64,000 nucleotides of DNA from Pochonia chlamydosporia 170 (Eukaryota > Ascomycota > Sordariomycetes > Hypocreales > Clavicipitaceae). This document shows, piece after piece, positions 61,228 through 64,000 of this stretch. Each line of letters starts with the position of its first letter. The first letter of the stretch is position 1. The notes beneath the pieces are model-generated. The model had not been told where the DNA came from and did not search any database. It saw only the letters and a program-made list of their open reading frames with translations. The stretch is taken from NCBI RefSeq assembly GCF_001653235.2, contig NC_035796.1:744001-808000 (forward strand), written 5' to 3'. The translations under genes and the position numbers were made by a program.

Positions 61228-62412
61228 TTACCAGCGTCCTCTGCGGCCACGTCCACCGCCGCTGAACCCGCCGCGTCCTCCAGCTCCCGTGGACATGCCT
61301 TGGTCATAGCCGTAGCCCCCTTGATTGCCACCAAACCCACCGCCAAAGTTCTGTCCTTGGTTCCCCTGTGCTCCTGAACCAGCGCCGCCGTTTTGCATAC
61401 CCGAAAACATTGCACTCATTTGACTGGGATCCATCTGGGATGGATCCATTCCCGATGCCATCATCTGTTGCATCATGGCCTGCATCTCAGGGGGGATTCC
61501 ATCCATGCCTTGCATAGATGTTCCTCCTCCACCAGCCGCGCCAGGCATTCCCATACCTCCCATCATCATCATGCTATTGAAGTCTTCCATCATCTTCTTG
61601 TTGTTAGATGCGAAGGCGTCAGCCCCAAACTCTCCCCGAATGCTCTCCTGCTTGGCCGCATACAGAGCCCAAGTAAACTCGTCAAAGCCATAATTGAAAT
61701 AGTCACTGATGTCAGTGCCTGGTTTTCGCCACGGCTTTTCGTTATCGGGAAGATCTACAAATGCAGATTAGCAGTGTATTCCAGCGCAAATCATTCATAG
61801 GACTCTAGCCTTACCCTCATCAATATTGACATGTGTTATAGGCTTCCCGGCAGGAGGATACATCGGGTTGGCATTTATATCAATCGTAGATTTAGACGCG
61901 GCTGCAGACGCCTTGTCCGCGCTAGGTGCTGCCACGTTTTTCACATTGCTCTGCGCCTTTGAATCCTCTTCCGGTTTTGTCGGTGCCGGTTTCGCGGGTG
62001 AATCGCCAGATGTCGATCGTTGGGGGATATTACGAATGTCGCTATATTTGGATTGTCTGCATACACAAAAAGTCAGCCTATGCGATGATCCATATGGCAG
62101 ACAACTTATTCTAGGACTCACGTCGGAGGTGCCGCTGTAGTCCCATCTTTTCTCTCGGTAATAATATCAATATCCTATGCGCAACCTTTGTCAGTCATAA
62201 GCTTAGGTTGGTCTAATTCAATTTGTTCGTACAGAATCATCGTCATCTTCATCCATTGCGCCGCTCTCATCTTCTTCTTCTCCTTCCTCTAGCTCTTCGG
62301 TTTTAGAGACGGTTGGCTTCTTATCATCCTGGTTAACCTTGGGCTCCTCTGGCTCGTAGAGGTCGTCGCCCTCATCCATCTCCATTTCGTGCTCCGACAA
62401 GTCGGAATTCAT
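61228..62412 (-). CDS. FIP1: mRNA polyadenylation factor Fip1
   Basis: Subunit of the cleavage and polyadenylation factor that tethers poly(A) polymerase; nuclear, 333 residues. Minus-strand exons 62412-62233, 62174-62122, 62056-61815 and 61754-61228. The N-terminus is acidic ([21 protein letters not shown]). The joins give [26 protein letters not shown] and [27 protein letters not shown]. The last, with [13 protein letters not shown], is the diagnostic Fip1 motif. The C-terminal 120 residues are Met/Gly/Gln-rich and end in an RG-rich tail (GRGRRGRW), as in filamentous fungi. Divergent from NUP49. Confidence 0.95.
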
Positions 62413-62879
62413 GGCGGGTGGGTGGAAGCCAAAAGAAAACGAGGGTGTCTCTCGGCGGCTCTGCGGCTACAGATCAAAAGACTAAGCACAATTGCGACGC
62501 TGCAATGTAATAAATACTGTGGTGTAGCTTGGCAAGTAGAAGTAGCTGTGGAACTTGATGCATCAAATGCATTCTAGAGTTCTACTGCCGGAGCATATGA
62601 GCTCCAGATGAGCCGACATTTCTCCGCCCTGGTCGCGCTCCAGCACGTCAACTGGTCTAGTTGCTCCAGAGCTTCGGCTGGAGACAGCAAGCCCAGCTGC
62701 CAAGGGACCAGACATCAGACGCATCACCTTCCTGTTGACTTCGCATTGAAGGATCCACTCTTCGACCAAAAGTCAAAGGTTTGGTCCCATTTGAGGTCCC
62801 ATCCAAAGCAACTTCGCAAAAAGTGCTGTTCCGAGCTCAGACGCAATTCGCGGTCGACCACCTTTCCCAGCAGTTTCCA
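62413..62879. promoter_or_regulatory. Divergent promoter between FIP1 and NUP49
   Basis: 467 bp with both promoters. A few CCAGAC/GTCTGG words (near 62650-62710) are seen. No TATA box or MluI box noticed. Confidence 0.45.
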
Positions 62880-64000
62880 ATGTCTCTTGCACGGTCAGCC
62901 AGTGTGCCTGGGGGTCTCACGATTAATACCGGCGCCGCCAATTCCTTGTAAGCGACTTCACTTTTGAATCATTCCCCATCTCAGCATCTTTTATCCAGCC
63001 TACAACCTTCCCATACTCCTCTCTTCTACTCGTGCAGGAATCATCTTTGCCTTGATCTGAGCATTGGCGATTGCGGAGCATGTTGTTACTGAACCATACT
63101 GACCAGAGTTGATTCAGAGGCACATCCACGTCACAGCCATCGGCACCTGCTGGTTTGTTTGGGTCAGGTAGCACGTCTGCCAATCCATCAACATCAACGA
63201 CCACCGGAATGGCGACCGCTGGAGGGTTATTCGGAGGCGCGCAGCAGAAAACGGGAACCGGCTTGTTTGGCTCTTCGACAGCCGCGACAAATCCAACGAC
63301 CACACAACCCAGTACGACCGGTGGATTGTTCGGTACCGCGTCCAGCAATCAGCCTACTCAACAAAGCAACGCTGGGGCCGGCGGCTTGTTTGGCAGCACG
63401 GCACCAAATCAACAACAGACACAACCAGCTGCTGGGGGACTATTTGGCAGCAATCCCGCCTCAACTCAGCAACAGCAACCCCAGCAGATAGGCGGTGGCC
63501 TCTTCGGTTCTTCAACAGCCAACCCCCAGCCAGCCTCTACGGGAGGTGGCCTCTTTGGCCAGTCACAGGCAAAGCCTTCAGGAGGGTTGTTGTAAGTCAG
63601 ATGATGTCGTCAGCGGCAAATTACCAGGCTGACCATAGATAACCCTCGTGTCTTACAGTGGTCAAACTCAACCGCAGCAACCTCAATCGACAAGTCAAGT
63701 GCCTGCCGTTCAAATCAATTATGATAATCTTCGGCCGAGGACGAGATTCGACGATCTTGCGAAACCTGTTCAAGATGAGATAGCCCTCATAGACAAGGGA
63801 ATCCAGCGCGTTATCAAGATGAAGGATGAGATCGGTGAATTCATGCCACAACATGAGAAGGATATTGAGCAACTTGGCAGAGATGTGAAATTTGTGGAAA
63901 CCAAGTTCAAAACTGTCCAAGTTGCTCTCAATCAAGACATTCAAACAGTCAAGGTGTTGCAAGACATGACGAAGAAGAGCATAGCTGATGCCCAGCTCTC
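62880..64000 (+). CDS. NUP49: FG-repeat nucleoporin Nup49, 5' part (cut by window end)
   Basis: Subunit of the central channel Nsp1-Nup49-Nup57 complex of the nuclear pore. Exons 62880-62947, 63118-63591 and 63659 onward; the frame is open at 64000. The start exon [23 protein letters not shown] joins to [15 protein letters not shown] after a 170-bp intron with CTGAC branch point. About ten GLFG repeats lie in Asn/Gln/Thr-rich spacers. After the third join ([14 protein letters not shown]) comes the conserved [20 protein letters not shown] block and the start of the coiled coil ([20 protein letters not shown]). The GLFG type plus that block favours Nup49 over Nup57 or Nsp1. Confidence 0.88.

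Overview
The window is nuclear DNA of a filamentous ascomycete. Genes are split by many short introns (about 50-210 bp, mostly GT-AG, with CTAAC/CTGAC-like branch points). The gene set is fungal: chitin synthase, KEI1, the large MET5-type sulfite reductase, an EF-hand external NADH dehydrogenase, a GH125 mannosidase, a secreted invertase and a secreted GH18 chitinase. Protein sequences and the recurring TACCTAGGTA and TACTCCGTA intergenic motifs suggest Sordariomycetes, probably Hypocreales. This placement is inference and I would not name a genus. No CRISPR array, rRNA, tRNA, transposase, virus or secondary-metabolite cluster was recognised.

Layout: 1-10.9 kb holds the 3' end of POL32, a PLP aminotransferase, a GH125 mannosidase, ESA1, REX4 and a cyclopropane-synthase-like lipid methyltransferase. 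10.9-14 kb is gene-poor and motif-rich, with a small two-exon RNase H2 subunit C gene inside it. 14-33.9 kb is dense: MCM6, a 1,202-residue disordered RGG protein, a divergent pair of mitochondrial OXPHOS genes (ATP17 / NDUFS4-type), GID8, URK1, NDE1 and NOP53. 34.7-47.8 kb holds the Rab GTPase YPT6, KEI1, MET5 and a division 1 chitin synthase. 49.7-57 kb holds the invertase, a small methyltransferase, an M50B-like membrane protein and the chitinase. 57-61.2 kb is almost empty. 61.2-64 kb holds divergent FIP1 and NUP49, the latter cut by the window end.

These are mostly conserved housekeeping genes; there is no multi-gene system beyond shared promoters. Links visible in the sequence are: DNA replication and genome-maintenance genes (POL32, MCM6, RNase H2C), two of which have MluI cell-cycle boxes upstream; mitochondrial respiration (ATP17, NDUFS4, NDE1); and cell wall or secretion genes (chitin synthase, chitinase, KEI1, YPT6).

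Exon joins were derived by hand from splice signals, reading phase and family conservation. Each multi-exon model below gives a total length divisible by three. The less ordinary observations are gene-structural: a probable GC-AG intron in MCM6, microexons of 15 and 14 nt, a first coding exon that is only the ATG in GID8, and a stop-free intron of 57 nt in NOP53. I found no convincing undescribed biological system.
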